Source: Aspidiotus rigidus
Lineage: Eukaryota; Arthropoda; Insecta; Hemiptera; Diaspididae
Assembly (NCBI GenBank): GCA_035079385.1
Contig: JAVHKY010000003.1
Location: 12,751,501-12,815,500 of the forward strand
Reading direction: 5' to 3'
DNA: 64,000 nt
Below, piece by piece: positions 1 through 11,990 of the stretch (position 1 is its first letter; the number at the start of each line of letters is the position of its first letter). The notes beneath the pieces are model-generated. The model was given only the letters and a program-made list of their open reading frames with translations, had not been told where the DNA came from and did no database searches. The position numbers and the translations under genes are program-made.

Positions 1-72
1 ATGTCTTTTCTCTCGCCGGACCCCGATTTTGAAACTCGCGAGTACACCCCGCGTAATAATAATAATTAATAA

Positions 73-105
<33 letters not shown>

Positions 106-443
106 AAATAAATAAATAAATTATTAATTAAATAATTAAATAAATAAATAATTAAATAATTAATATAATTAATAATTAGAAAATCTCTACCCCGTGGGTG
201 ATTCAGAAATTCGCGAGTACACCCCGCGTAATAATAATAAATAATTAATTAATTAATTAATTAATTAATTAATTAATTAATTAATTAATTAATTAATTAA
301 TTAATAATTAAATAATTAAATAATTAAATAATTAATATAATTAAATAATTAAATAATTGATTTGACATGTTCCATGTCTTTTCTCTCGCCGGACCCCGAT
401 TTTGAAACTCGCGAGTACACCCCACGTAATAATAATAATTAAT

Positions 444-474
<31 letters not shown>

Positions 475-870
475 AAATAATTAATATAATTAATAATTAG
501 AAAATCTCTACCCCGTGGGTGATTCAGAAATTCGCAAGTACACCCCGCGTAATAATAATAAATAATTAATTAATTAATAATTAATTAATTAAATAATTAA
601 ATAAATAAATGATTAAATAATTAATATAATTAATAATTTGAAAATCTCTACCCCTTGGGTGATTCAGAAATTCGCGAGTACACCCCTCGTAATAATAATA
701 GATAATTAATTAATTAATTAAATAATTTAATTATTTAATAAATAAATAATTAAATAATTAATATAAATAAATAATTAAATAATTAAATAAATTAATAATT
801 AAATAAATTAATAATTAAATAAATAAATAAATAAATAATTAAATAATTAATATAATTAATAATTAGAAAA
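1..870. repeat. Satellite core units separated by AT microsatellite tracts
   Basis: Two related cores alternate: one containing CCCCGATTTTGAAACTCGCG, the other containing CCCCGTGGGTGATTCAG. Both end in CGCGAGTACACCCCGCG and each is followed by a long TTAA, ATAA or ATTA tract. Core copies lie near 1-55, 178-232, 370-430, 497-552 and 637-693. The same two cores occur once without microsatellite at 10,690-10,820. I infer that the simple repeats expanded from the end of the core inside a local tandem array. Confidence 0.85.
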
Positions 871-1189
871 TTTTCCAAGTCCTTCCTATCATATATGGCT
901 GGATAGTCGAAATTTTTCCAAGTCCCCTAGACTTGAATTGTCTCATACCATTCCAATACAACAGCGAGATCGCTCGTTCGCCCCACGAAAGTTGATACCT
1001 CAAAATATAGAACACCCACTATTACCTCAAAATATTTCTCATACAAGACTTATACGACGCCAAGATAGGTAAAGGGGTAAACGAATGATATCTCACGAAC
1101 ACTTGACCTAGTAGAAGAATTAATAATAAATAAATAATGAATAAATAAATAAACAAATAAATAAATAAATGAATAAATAAATAAATACA

Positions 1190-1225
<36 letters not shown>

Positions 1226-1620
1226 ATTAAATAATTAAATAATTAAATAATAAAATAATTAAATAATTAAATAATTAAATAATTAAATAAATGAATAAAT
1301 AAATAAATGAATAAATAAAGGCTGAATAGTCGAAATTTTTCCATGTCCCCTAGACTTGAATTGTCTCATACCATTCCAATACAACAGCGAGACAGGGGGC
1401 GAACGAGCGGAGCGAGTTCGCGCTACGTCATTTTTCTCATAGAAGACTTATACGACGCCAAGATAGGTAAAGGGGTAAACGAATAATATCTCACGAACAC
1501 TTGACCTAGTATAGAAGCCTAGACTGAAATATTTCAAGATGACTGATAAAATATAAGAGACATGGAACATGATTTTCATTTATTTGGCTATGCCAGAAAA
1601 TTTTTTAATCTCTCATGGGT
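871..1620. repeat. Dispersed repeat, two partial copies around an ATAA microsatellite
   Basis: About 200 bp starting CGAAATTTTTCCAAGTCCCC recurs at about 900-1,110 and 1,330-1,560, separated by an (ATAA)n tract at 1,120-1,320. The second copy contains CGAACGAGCGGAGCGAG, and its tail resembles 11,040-11,220. Related sequence lies on the opposite strand at 57,220-57,660. No coding capacity is convincing; the short open frames here are in repeat DNA. Confidence 0.7.
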
Positions 1621-3889
1621 ATTTTCTTCTTTTTTTTCTTTAGTCATGGGGAATTTGTTCAGAGGGATGAGCAATGCCCCCTTTCGCCCCTTTTGGCTAC
1701 GCCCCTGTTTTGTCCTTGCATTGAATGGGGGCATTATCCAGTTCCTCTCCCTGGATCCGAACCTGTGCAGGAAGAACATAATAACCTATATTGATAAAGT
1801 GTGAATGAACTTGATTATTGTTCTTCAAAAATGACTGGAAAAGGTCACGGGAGCATCGCCGAGTTTATATAAAAATTTTATTAGCATAATACGAACAAAG
1901 ATGCGCAACAAAACGCCTCAATTAAATTATGCCGAGACCTTTTTCACGTTTTTGTAAGGCTCTATTTTCTTGGATTATCGACTGAAATATTTTTTAGTAG
2001 AAATAAGAGGAAAGAGGACCACGATAGAATCAATGTAATAAAAACGGATGGTGCGAACTGCGCAACAAAAAAAAATGAATTGTAAAAACAGAAGTAGTTT
2101 CGTATTTATCAGAGGAAAAGTTGCTCCTGAAATGATACTGTATCAATTTGTCGTTGTAATCGAATGTTTCAGGTAACGGAAAGAAATATCATGTTGCAGG
2201 CGCTTTTGTTCCATCTATTCGGATTTGCTCTCGTTTTTGTACACTATGAAGTACAAAATTTTTACCTTAAGCAACTTGCTCGCGCTTCGGGGAAATAAAA
2301 TAGTCGTGGAAAATTTTTCATTCACTGGTTACTTCCTCTGTCGTGAAATTTTGGACAAAACGTTGATTATTTACTTACAAGGCTTCGTGTAGTCTCTATT
2401 TTCTTGTCAATGGAATACGAAATTTTCCACGATAATTAAATCATTTTTCCGGAGATCAATATGTCCCTATCAACTTTAATCTGCCGAATTTTACTATGGC
2501 GTATTCGGGCCGGTACTTTAATTTTAAAAAGAAATGATATTTCAAGGTGCTTTTCTTTGTATTCGCGTAGCTCTTGTCATAATTTTATTTAACGTACGTT
2601 CTAATGCTATCAAGGCCGTCGATTGAAAAACAAAATGAAAAGCTCAAATATAACTTTAATACTGGTCGTAAGATTTTTCGTTCCTAGTAAGGATTCCCTG
2701 GCGGCCTGACTTTTTTTTTTTTTTACAATATTTTAAAATGTTTACAGCTTCGGAGAATTTTGACAAAAGAGAAGAGCATTTATGTAGCTTCATGCACGAT
2801 TTTGATTTAAATTTTCATCAAGTCGATAACTCTGGGAAGGTCACAAATTGTACACCGTAATTCCAGCGGAGGACCTTTATCTTTCTGAATTCCATAATTT
2901 TGTAGACAGTTTGGACAACGTGCTGATTAAATTCTTTCTTTTTCAGAACTAGTGGACTTCGGTGCATGAAAATTTTCTTCACAATTTTTCGTCTTTGATT
3001 TCACTTTCTAGGTCTCGATCAATTTGAAAGTCTTCTCATTTGTTTATACGTTCACAGCACAATAACTGTCGCCTGGTTTCAGTGTCTTGTAGAATATTCT
3101 ACTGAAATATAATCGTGCTAGAAAGTTATGTGGTGTAGAATGATGGGCAAAAGAGAGTTTAAGAGTTGAAATGCATAAACTCGAGGAAAATGAAGTTGAT
3201 TACGAAGAAGAATGGATATTTTTGAAATTGTACACCGATTGTTCTGTTTGGACATGAGATACATAATTAAAGAGATTTGAATGACTTGTCCTCTAAAGGT
3301 TACTTTCTTCCTGTAAACACGAAAATGATGTCGTACTATTGTCCGAGTAATGATTAATTGAAAGTAGACTGTCGTCGGAAGGTATTAAATTACTCGTGTG
3401 GGCGATGATGAGATGATAAACTTTTCACCCTGCTAGCGAGAAGTCTTTATTAGACAGTAGACGCGTGAAAATGTCCTCAAAACTTATATAAGTAATCCTT
3501 TCAGTGTCGTCTCTATGTCTCGTGCTTTATTATGTGATTCCTCTATTTGACGTTACCCGAAATTTAAATTGATGCACCTGAAATGGTTGAAAAAAATTTC
3601 CACTTTAATTTTCTCCGACGTAAATTTTTTAACGTCGATATCCATCGCTCTGCAAATTCAAACTGGTTTTTTCAATCAACTATGATTTGGTGAAAAAAAA
3701 AGCACCGGTGCAAATAGGAGTCACATTTCGATCATTTTTGGTCAGTCAAAATGAGGTGAAACTTGTTAGGGTTCCTTGGCTACAAGTAGTCAGTTTCTCG
3801 TTTACTAGTGGCCTTTTATTTTGCTACTGGTGCCCAATTCCTTGGCTAGTGGTGGCTGATCTTTCCTCTGGGGGGGTGATCGAAAATTT
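1621..3889. other. No recognisable feature
   Basis: AT-rich sequence with short homopolymers. I found no long reading frame, recognisable protein motif, repeat shared with the rest of the window, or RNA gene. It could be intron or intergenic DNA. Confidence 0.5.
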
Positions 3890-4660
3890 TCCTATCATAT
3901 GTAGCTTGGAGGCCGCAGCCTGTGACGTTACAATCTGATGACTTCATAGATAAGTTTTTTCTTAGTTCCTCTCCTATTATACAGAGCCTGTGACGTCACA
4001 GTTTCATGACGCCATGGGTCAGCCTTGTGACGTCACAATCTGGTGACGTCATACATCAATTTTTTAGCGGAGAACCCGCTATCCCTCTTGTTGGGGGTAC
4101 TTTCAGGAAATTTTCGTCCGCGAGAACGGGTGCGAGCGAGGATGATGACGCCACGAGCTATACATGGTAACAGTGAGACTTAGAAAAATTCCGACCTCCG
4201 AGCTATGTATGATAAGAGGGGGACTTGAAAAAATTTTGACTCTCAAGCTATGTATGATAGGAGCGGGATTTCGAAAAATTTTGACCCACGAGCTATATTA
4301 TAATAGGGGGACTTCGAAAAAATATGTGGCTAGAGGGTTGAAATTTTTTCAAGTCCCCCTCCTACCATACGGCTAGAGGATCGAAATTCTTCCAAGTTTT
4401 TTGCCGGACGGCGTACGGCACATGGCGCACGGCCGACTTCTCAATAAAAAACCCATAAAACAGGTTCGCTGTTAAAATTTCCACTGTCGAGCTATGTATG
4501 ACAGGAGAGGGACTTGAAAAAACGACGGCTTCCTTGAAATTGCAGCGCGTTCAAGTGACGTCATCATTTTCGGGACTTGGAAAACTTGCAGGCTCCAAGA
4601 TTTATATGATAGGAGGGGGGCTCGGGACAGCGGGTTCCTCGCTGCCATTGCAGTCCTAAT
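3890..4660. repeat. Dispersed repeat family with TGACGTCA-type palindromes (copy A)
   Basis: It contains several copies of GTGACGTCAC or GTGACGTCAT at 3,970-4,050, then alternating short blocks of the type GAGCTATGTATGATAGGAGG and GGACTTGAAAAAATTTTGAC in both orientations. A GC-rich patch lies near 4,405-4,430, followed by the palindrome AAACAGGTTCGCTGTTAAAA at about 4,458-4,477. The same ingredients recur at 39,735-40,440, 42,180-42,420 and 44,680-45,035, which marks a non-autonomous transposon family rather than unique DNA. Confidence 0.75.
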
Positions 4661-5029
4661 TTGACAACTACTTCAAAGGTCAACACTCTTGTGGCATGGC
4701 ACTAGTTTCACAATCTTCCTGGTATAATTCGGTTGAGCATCTTATTCACCGCCATTTTGACTCACAATGACGTCCTCGTCATTGAAAAATGGCATTCGGT
4801 CATTCTGACTATAAATTCATCTTGTTCGAGTTCCTCAGTCTTAGAATGCAATCAGACTAGACTAGGTGCAAATTAGGCCTTAACTATAGGAGAGGATATG
4901 CGAAGTACTGATTGAAAGTCTCCTCGTGCGTTATCAATTCGTTTCGTTCGCCGTATGCCATACTTGGAGTAAGAGGCGAGTAAGAGTGATGCCGCGGGAC
5001 TTTTAAATATTTTCGCCCTTCTTGAACTT

Positions 5030-8000
5030 GTAAAATTTTTAATTTTCAATTCTTGGACTAAGAAATATTTTCAACTACTAGACTTGGAATTATTTTCAAA
5101 TTGTTGGACTTTGACATATTTTCAACTGTTGGACTTGAAATTATTTTCAAATTATGGGACTTTGAAATATTTTCAACTGTTGGACTTGGAATTATTTTTC
5201 AATTGTTGGACTTTGAAATATTTTCATACTTCTTGGACTTGTAAAACTTTTCATTTTGGATTGTCTCCCACAGTTGAAAATATTACAAAGTCCAACAACG
5301 GGAAAATAATTCCAAGTCCAACAGTTGAAAATATTTCAAAGTTCCACAATTTGAAAATAATTCCAAGTCCAAGAATTGAAAATGAAAAATTTTACAAGTC
5401 CAACTGTTGAAAATATTTCAAAGTTCCACAATATGAAAATATTTCCAAGTCCAACATTTAGAAATATTTCCATGTACAAGAATTGAAAATAAAAAATTTT
5501 ACAAGTCCTAGAAGTATGAAAATATTTCAAAATCTAACAATTAGAAAATAATTCTAAGTCTAACAGTTGAAAATATTTCAATGTTCCACAATTTGAAAAT
5601 GATTCCAAGCCAAGAATTGAAAATGAAAAATTTTGCAAGTCCAAAAAGTATGAAAATATTTCAAAGTTCAACAATTGGAAAATAATTCCAAGTGTAACAG
5701 ATGAAAATATTTCAAAGTTCCACATTTTGAAAATAATTCCAAGTCCAACAGTTAAAAATATTTCCAAGTCCAAGAGTTGAAAATGAAAAATTTTACAAGT
5801 CCAAGAAGTATGAAAATATTTCAAAGTCCAACAGTCAAAAATATTTCAAAGTTCCAGAATTTGAAAATGATTCCAAGTCCAAGAGTTGAAAATGAAAAAT
5901 TTTACAAGTCCAAGACGTATGAAAATATTTCAAAGTCCAACAATTGGGAAATAATTCCAAGTCCAACAGTTGAAAATATTTCAAAGTTCCACAATTTGAA
6001 AATAATTCCAAGTCCAAGAATTGAAAATGAAAAATTTTACAAGTCCAACTGTTGAAAATATTTCAAAGTTCCACAATATGAAAATATTTCCAAGTCCAAC
6101 ATTTAGAAATATTTCCATGTCCAAGAATTGAAAATAAAAAATTTTACAAGTCCTAGAAGTATGAAAATATTTCAAAATCTAACAATTAGAAAATAATTCT
6201 AAGTCTAACAGTTGAAAATATTTCAATGTTCCACAATTTGAAAATGATTCCAAGCCAAGAATTGAAAATGAAAAATTTTGCAAGTCCAAGAAGTATGAAA
6301 ATATTTCAAAGTTCAACAATTGGAAAATAATTCCAAGTGTAACAGTTGAAAATATTTCAAAGTTCCACATTTTGAAAATAATTCCAAGTCCAACAGTTAA
6401 AAATATTTTCAAGTCCAAGAGTTGAAAATGAAAAATTTTACAAGTCCAAGAAGTATGAAAATATTTCAAAGTCCAACAGTCAAAAATATTTCAAAGTTCC
6501 ACAATTTGAAAATGATTCCAAGTCCAAGAATTGAAAATGAAAAATTTTACAAGTCCAAGAAGTATGAAAATATTTCAAAGTCCAACAATTGGAAAATAAT
6601 TCCAAGTGTAACAGTTGAAAATATTTCAAAGTTCCACATTTTGAAAATAATTCCAAGTGCAACAGTTAAAAATATTTTTCTAAGTCCAAGAGTTGAAAAT
6701 GAAAAATTTTACAAGTTCAAGAAGTATGAAAATATTTCAAAGTCCAACAATTGGGAAATAATTCCAAGTCCAACAGTTGAAAATATTTCAAAGTTCCACA
6801 ATTTGAAAATAATTCCAAGTCCAAGAATTGAAAATGAAAAATTTTACAAGTCCAACTGTTGAAAATATTTCAAAGTTCCACAATATGAAAATATTTCCAA
6901 GTCCAACATTTAGAAATATTTCCATGTCCAAGAATTGAAAATAAAAAATTTCACAAGTCCTAGAAATATGAAAATATTTCAAAATCTAACAATTAGAAAA
7001 TAATTCTAAGTCTAACAGTTGAAAATATTTCAATGTTCCACAATTTGAAAATGATTCCAAGCCAAGAATTGAAAATGAAAAATTTTGCAAGTCCAAGAAG
7101 TATGAAAATATTTCAAAGTTCAACAATTGGAAAATAATTCCAAGTGTAACAGTTGAAAATATTTCAAAGTTCCACATTTTGAAAATAATTCCAAGTCCAA
7201 CAGTTAAAAATATTTCCAAGTCCAAGAGTTGAAAATGAAAAATTTTACAAGTCCAAGAAGTATGAAAATAATTCAAAGTCCAACAATTGGGAAATAATTC
7301 CAAGTCCAACAGTTGAAAATATTTCAAAGTTCCACAATTTGAAAATAATTCCAAGTCCAAGAATTGAAAATGAAAAATTTTACAAGTCCAACTGTTGAAA
7401 ATATTTCAAAGTTCCACAATATGAAAATATTTCCAAGTCCAACATTTAGAAATATTTCCATGTCCAAGAATTGAAAATAAAAAATTTTACAAGTCCTAGA
7501 AGTATGAAAATATTTCAAAATCTAACAATAGAAAATAATTCCAAGTCCAACAGTTGAAAATATTTCAAAGTTCAACAATTGGAAAATAATTCCAAGTGTA
7601 ACAGTTGAAAATATTTCAAAGTTCCACATTTTGAAAATAATTCCAAGTCCAACAGTTAAAAATATTTCCAAGTCCAAGAGTTGAAAATGAAAAATTTTAC
7701 AAGTCCAAGAAGTATGAAAATATTTCAAAGTCCAACAGTCAAAAATATTTCAAAGTTCCACAATTTGAAAATGATTCCAAGTCCAAGAATTGAAAATGAA
7801 AAATTTTACAAGTCCAAGAAGTATGAAAATATTTCAAAGTCCAACAATTGGAAAATAATTCCAAGTGTAACAGTTGAAAATATTTCAAAGTTCCACATTT
7901 TGAAAATAATTCCAAGTGCAACAGTTAAAAATATTTCCAAGTCCAAGAGTTGAAAATGAAAAATTTTACAAGTCCAAGAAGTATGAAAATATTTCAAAGT

Positions 8001-8036
8001 CCAACAATTGGGAAATAATTCCAAGTCCAACAGTTG
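5030..8036. repeat. 36-40 bp minisatellite array, left block
   Basis: Units of about 36-40 bp alternate forms of AATAATTCCAAGTCCAACAG and TTGAAAATATTTCAAAGTTC. A larger block containing CAACTGTTGAAAATATTTC followed by ACATTTAGAAATATTTCCAT returns at 5,401, 6,046, 6,853 and 7,389, spacings of 645, 807 and 536 bp, so it is a variable higher-order repeat. Orientation flips near 5,265. Open frames here only reflect a repeat poor in stop codons. Confidence 0.93.
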
Positions 8037-9706
8037 TGAAATAACGACCGTTTTTCAGACGATAAGGTGTGTGTGTCTGCACCGCGTTCGTCCGCATGTC
8101 GACTTCGACGATTCGTATGGAACGCTTTATCTCGATATCTACTTTCCTACCTTTTCCTAATCACTCCGTTTCTCTCTCTTTCAATTTCTCCTTACGTTTT
8201 TCGTGTAATCCTTATCGATAAAGCGGAACATCGTATCGTTAGAGGGGGAATCTTGGCTGTTCTCTTTCGGCCCGTGTTGGCGGTTCGTGAGTGGCAAGTT
8301 CGCCCGTCGACATCGCGGTCGCGTTGGGGTGTGGAATTCCGGGACACGAAAACGTGGTCTTCGAAAGGACGGCATCGAATATGCCCTCAAAAGTCGACAG
8401 CTAGAATTTTATCGAAAGGCACATAAAATTTTCGTTTATTCAAATTTTCGTTTATTTTATTGTGATCGACGTGCCGGTAATTTCGATAAGTGCACATAGC
8501 TATCGGATATGTCGAATAGTGTTCATTCAATTAAACTGCCGTCGATCCGGCCTTCTTAATGAATGTATTTGAGACTGTTCGCGAGTCGTGACCGCGTTCA
8601 GTATAAATTTTCATCGGCTTCAAGAAAAACACATCTTGATCCAGCAGCGCTCAGATCATCGTGGGTCAACAAATTAGATGAAATCGAGTATCCCTGAGCG
8701 TAATGCACGTTCTGCACTGCTTAAATATCGACAACTGCCAGAAAGCTGTGAATCGAGACGAATAGACGAGATGATAGCGTGTACCATCGAAATAAGTAGC
8801 TATCTTGCACTTTAATTTTATTTTTCAGATCACTGGTTGACGGTACATCGACTGAAAAGCGAATCGTTACTTTTCTTTCGAATTACGTATCGTTGAGTTA
8901 TCGAATAAAATTTTGTGTTTATGTGTAAAATGTCTCTTGTATTTTCTTCTTTCTCGCTCGTTGAGCAGTTATTCGATCTTTGGTCTAGCTAAGACTTACT
9001 AGCGTTTCGTAGTATATCGAACGTCGTCAAACGATTCCTAAACAAGATGTACGTATCCCTCCTTTTCGATCTTTCTTTCTTTTCTAAATTTATAGCAGTC
9101 CCATAGTCTCGTCCCTTTTAGGCCCGTATGATTGGATTTCCAATCCTCGTAGTTTTGTTTTGTTTTGTTGCACACATACGATTCTTATCGTGTGTGTACG
9201 GAGTCAAGCTATCGCAATCTTACCTTATTACGCTACCAAAGAGCGTACTGTCTTCTACACGAAGTAGGAAGGATGAATAATGATAACGACAGACTATTCC
9301 TTGAGTCTGGAAAGAGGTAGAGTTTTCAATCAGCGTACAACATTAGCCTCCTCACGTAGAAAAGTTTCTCATAGCCTGAGTGATATCAAAAAGTGATACC
9401 AAAACTGGATCTGTGGTCTAGCCTCGGGTTAACCCACCCTTCAGATGAGTACTCGCGCTTTCCGACTGAGCTGGCTCTGCGGTCCTATCCTGGTCGGATA
9501 GGCTGGGGATCAGAGTCTTGAGTATTCTCTGGAGTGGTCGGTGGTAGCCTGTTGGCTATGTCTATGATGTAAGCTTCACCGGAATAAGCAAGATCATTTG
9601 ATCTAGCCTGCTGTCTCGATAGGTTTTACACATTCGTTTAAAATGCTATAGTTTATGTTGGTATCAGGAAGGAGACTCTACTTCTCCCCCTCCTTGTTAC
9701 ATCACA
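8037..9706 (+). mobile_element. Probable solo LTR inserted in the minisatellite
   Basis: The insert starts TGAAATAACG and ends TTACATCACA, giving TG...CA ends. The hexamer CAGTTG lies immediately outside both ends (8,031-8,036 and 9,707-9,712) and would be a target duplication, although CAGTTG is also part of the repeat unit, so a phase coincidence is possible. A TATAAA at 8,602 and an AATAAA at 8,904 followed by GT-rich sequence fit a U3-R-U5 layout. Its length (1,670 bp) resembles the 1,671-bp LTRs at 27,946 and 34,127, but I do not see clear sequence identity to them. No gag or pol remains. Confidence 0.45.
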
Positions 9707-10240
9707 CAGTTGAAAATATTTCAAAGTCCAACAGTTAAAAATATTTCCCAAGTCCAAGAATTGAAAATGAAAAATTTTTCATGTCCAACTGTTGAAAATA
9801 TTTCAAAGTTCCACAATTTGGAAATAATTCCAAGTCCAAAAAGTATGAAAATATTTCAAAATCCAACAATTGGAAAATAATTCCAAGTCCAACAGTTGAA
9901 AATATTTCAAAGATCCACAATTTGAAAATGATTCCAAGTCCAAGAATTGAAAATGAAAAATTTTTCAAGTCCAACTGTTGAAAATATTTCAAAGTCCAAC
10001 AATTGGAAAATAATTCCAAGTGTAACAGTTGAAAATATTTCAAAGTCCAACAGTTAAAAATATTTCCAAGTCCAGGGATTGAAAATGAAAAATTTTACAA
10101 GTCGAAGAACTATGAAAATATTTTAAAGTCCGACAATTGGAAAACAATTAGTCCAACAGTTGGAAATATTTCTAAGTCAAAGAATTGAAAATGAAAAATT
10201 TTACAAATCCAAGAAGTACAAAAATATTTCAAAGTCCAGC
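9707..10240. repeat. 36-40 bp minisatellite array, right block
   Basis: The same unit and orientation as the main left block, resuming directly after the solo-LTR-like insert and running into the right inverted end of the foldback-like element. Confidence 0.9.
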
Positions 10241-10427
10241 GGCATCACTCTTACTTACCTCTTACTCCGAGTGTGGCATACGGCGAACGAAACGAATTGA
10301 TAAGGCACAAGGAGACTTTCAATTAGTACTTTGCACATCTTCTCGTTAAACAATGACCTTGACATGGTTTAGGAACTTGGAGAATTTTCGACCTTTAGCC
10401 TTCATTATTGAATGCACCAGAAAGATG

Positions 10428-11458
10428 TTACCAGTTAAATAAAAGTTTACACTAAATCTGTTCCAGCGTAAAAACACGACCCCTTAGATTTATACTTCAA
10501 ATCTACAATATTTGTACCTCAATTTTATCTACAATTTGCGCCCCTACCCAACTGACTACGACTTTTCTGAGCCGAGATATGGATCAAAATGTAAAGATAG
10601 AGCAATTTGCCAAGATTTCTAAAATAAAAAATTGAAAATTCGCCCACTTCCAAACTACAAAGGGTTATTTAATTATTTCGACATGTTTCGTGTCTTTTCT
10701 CTCACCGTACCCCGATTTTGAAATTCGCGAGTACACCCCCTCCCCCCCAGTTAAGAGAGACCATGCGCATACAAATCTCTACCCCGTGGGTGATTCAGAA
10801 ATTTTCGAGTACACCCCGCGTCCGCGAGTTAGCCCCGCGAAAGGCGATACCACAAAATATTTTATATGAGACTTATGCGCTATAGCGTAACAGGGACCAA
10901 GAATGAGGTCGAACGAGCGGAGCGAGTGAGCCCCACAAAAATTGATAGCTCAAAAAATATTTCTCATACTAGATTTATACAACACCAAGGAAGGAGGCGA
11001 ACGAGCGGAGCGAGTAAGCCTCAAGAAAGGCGATACCTCAAAATATTTCTCATACAAGACTTATCGAAACCGAGAAAGGTCAGGGGGGCAAACGAGTAAT
11101 ACCTCACAAATACTTGAACTAGTAAGAAGCCTAGACTAAAATATTTGAAGATAACTGATGAAATAATTATGAGACATGAAACATGATCTTCATTTATTTG
11201 GCTGTGCCAGGAAATTTTTTTCAGAATCAGCGTTAAATTTCACTTTCAAATAAGTTTGATAATTTTGGCAAATTGGTCAATTTTTGACACATTTTGGTCC
11301 CTAATTCGGCTCAAAGAAGTCATAAAAAGTTGAGTAGGGGCGCAAATTAAGAATAAAATTGAGACACAAATTTGGTAGATTTGAAGTATACATCGAACGT
11401 TTCGCGTTATTGTGCTGATGTGAATTTAGCGCAAACTCCCATCTAACTGGTAACTTTA
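10428..11458. mobile_element. Inverted-repeat element enclosing a dispersed repeat
   Basis: About 210 bp at 10,428-10,640 matches 11,240-11,458 in inverted orientation, at around 75% identity by eye. Shared landmarks are GTAGGGGCGCAAATT, AAAATTGAG, TAGATTTGAAGTATA and AACTGGTAAC. The interior (10,660-11,225) holds the two satellite cores seen at 1-870 in single copy, then two copies of CGAACGAGCGGAGCGAG (near 10,911 and 10,989) and a tail like 1,440-1,620. It looks like a MITE or foldback carrying the unexpanded ancestor of the window's first satellite. No coding sequence. Confidence 0.6.
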
Positions 11459-11990
11459 TAATAGGATGATACAGTAAATGTATACTTCATTGTATAGAGC
11501 CGATATACAGTAGACGGATACTAGACTTATATTAGACCAAGAAAGGTGTAAACAACCGGAGTGGGTGAGCCCCCGAAAGCTAGTATCCTAAAATATTTTA
11601 TACCACACTTCTTGAAAGCTAGTTAGCATTGTATACTATACCCAGAAGAACAAGCGGAGCGATTAAGCTCATAACAACAGCCCAACATATAGTTTTAAAC
11701 TAAGCTTATTTTAAGCTGAGACCCGTGAGCCACTCACAGAAATGTAACGTACTCGGATATTACACTTGTACTAATTAGTAAGAATGGATCGAGCGGAACT
11801 GAGCCTACGAGCTACTCAGTTGAATATATAGCAGGTACCACCTTACATCAAGTTTTACATTCTGTACAAGCTGGAGTTAAGCCTACAAGCTTAGTACAAG
11901 CCTAGTATACTGATAATTCTAAACTTTAGGAATTCTTCACCAGAACCGAAGATCAATTTTATAGGATAGTGAAAAAGACATTAAAACTGT
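11459..11990. repeat. Degenerate dispersed-repeat copies
   Basis: Fragments such as GAGTGGGTGAGCCCCCGAAAG and repeated CTAAAATATTTTATA stretches resemble the family at 10,860-11,220, but decayed. No gene is supported. Confidence 0.45.

Larger units (their letters stand above)
4880..10349. mobile_element. Foldback-like element with inverted ends and minisatellite interior
   Basis: The outer 130-150 bp at 4,880-5,030 and 10,225-10,349 are inverted copies, at roughly 90% identity by eye; both contain ATCAATTCGTTTCGTTCGCC or its complement. Just inside the left end (5,040-5,265) the minisatellite runs in one orientation, and from about 5,270 it runs in the opposite orientation up to the right end. 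This matches foldback elements, whose long inverted termini are made of tandem subrepeats. No transposase is visible inside. A solo-LTR-like insertion (8,037-9,706) splits the array. No target duplication was identified. Confidence 0.65.

Noticed and set aside
1562..1804. 80-codon frame overlapping a minus-strand 63-codon frame
   Set aside because: Lies across a dispersed repeat tail that recurs near 11,170 without the frame being maintained.
5084..8030. Many overlapping frames on both strands rich in Phe, Asn and Lys
   Set aside because: Translations of the 36-40 bp minisatellite. Both strands are open equally and repeats are not codon-constrained.
8067..8499. Plus-strand frames of 119 and 70 codons in the GC-balanced insert
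   Set aside because: No domain recognised. The insert is better explained as an LTR, and neither frame has splice or start context.
9405..9490. Minus-strand tRNA-like stretch containing AGCCAGCTCAGTCGGAAAGC and a GGGTTAACCCG segment
   Set aside because: The A-box is plausible, but the B-box is poor and no cloverleaf can be drawn with paired acceptor and T arms. It lies within the probable solo LTR and may be chance.
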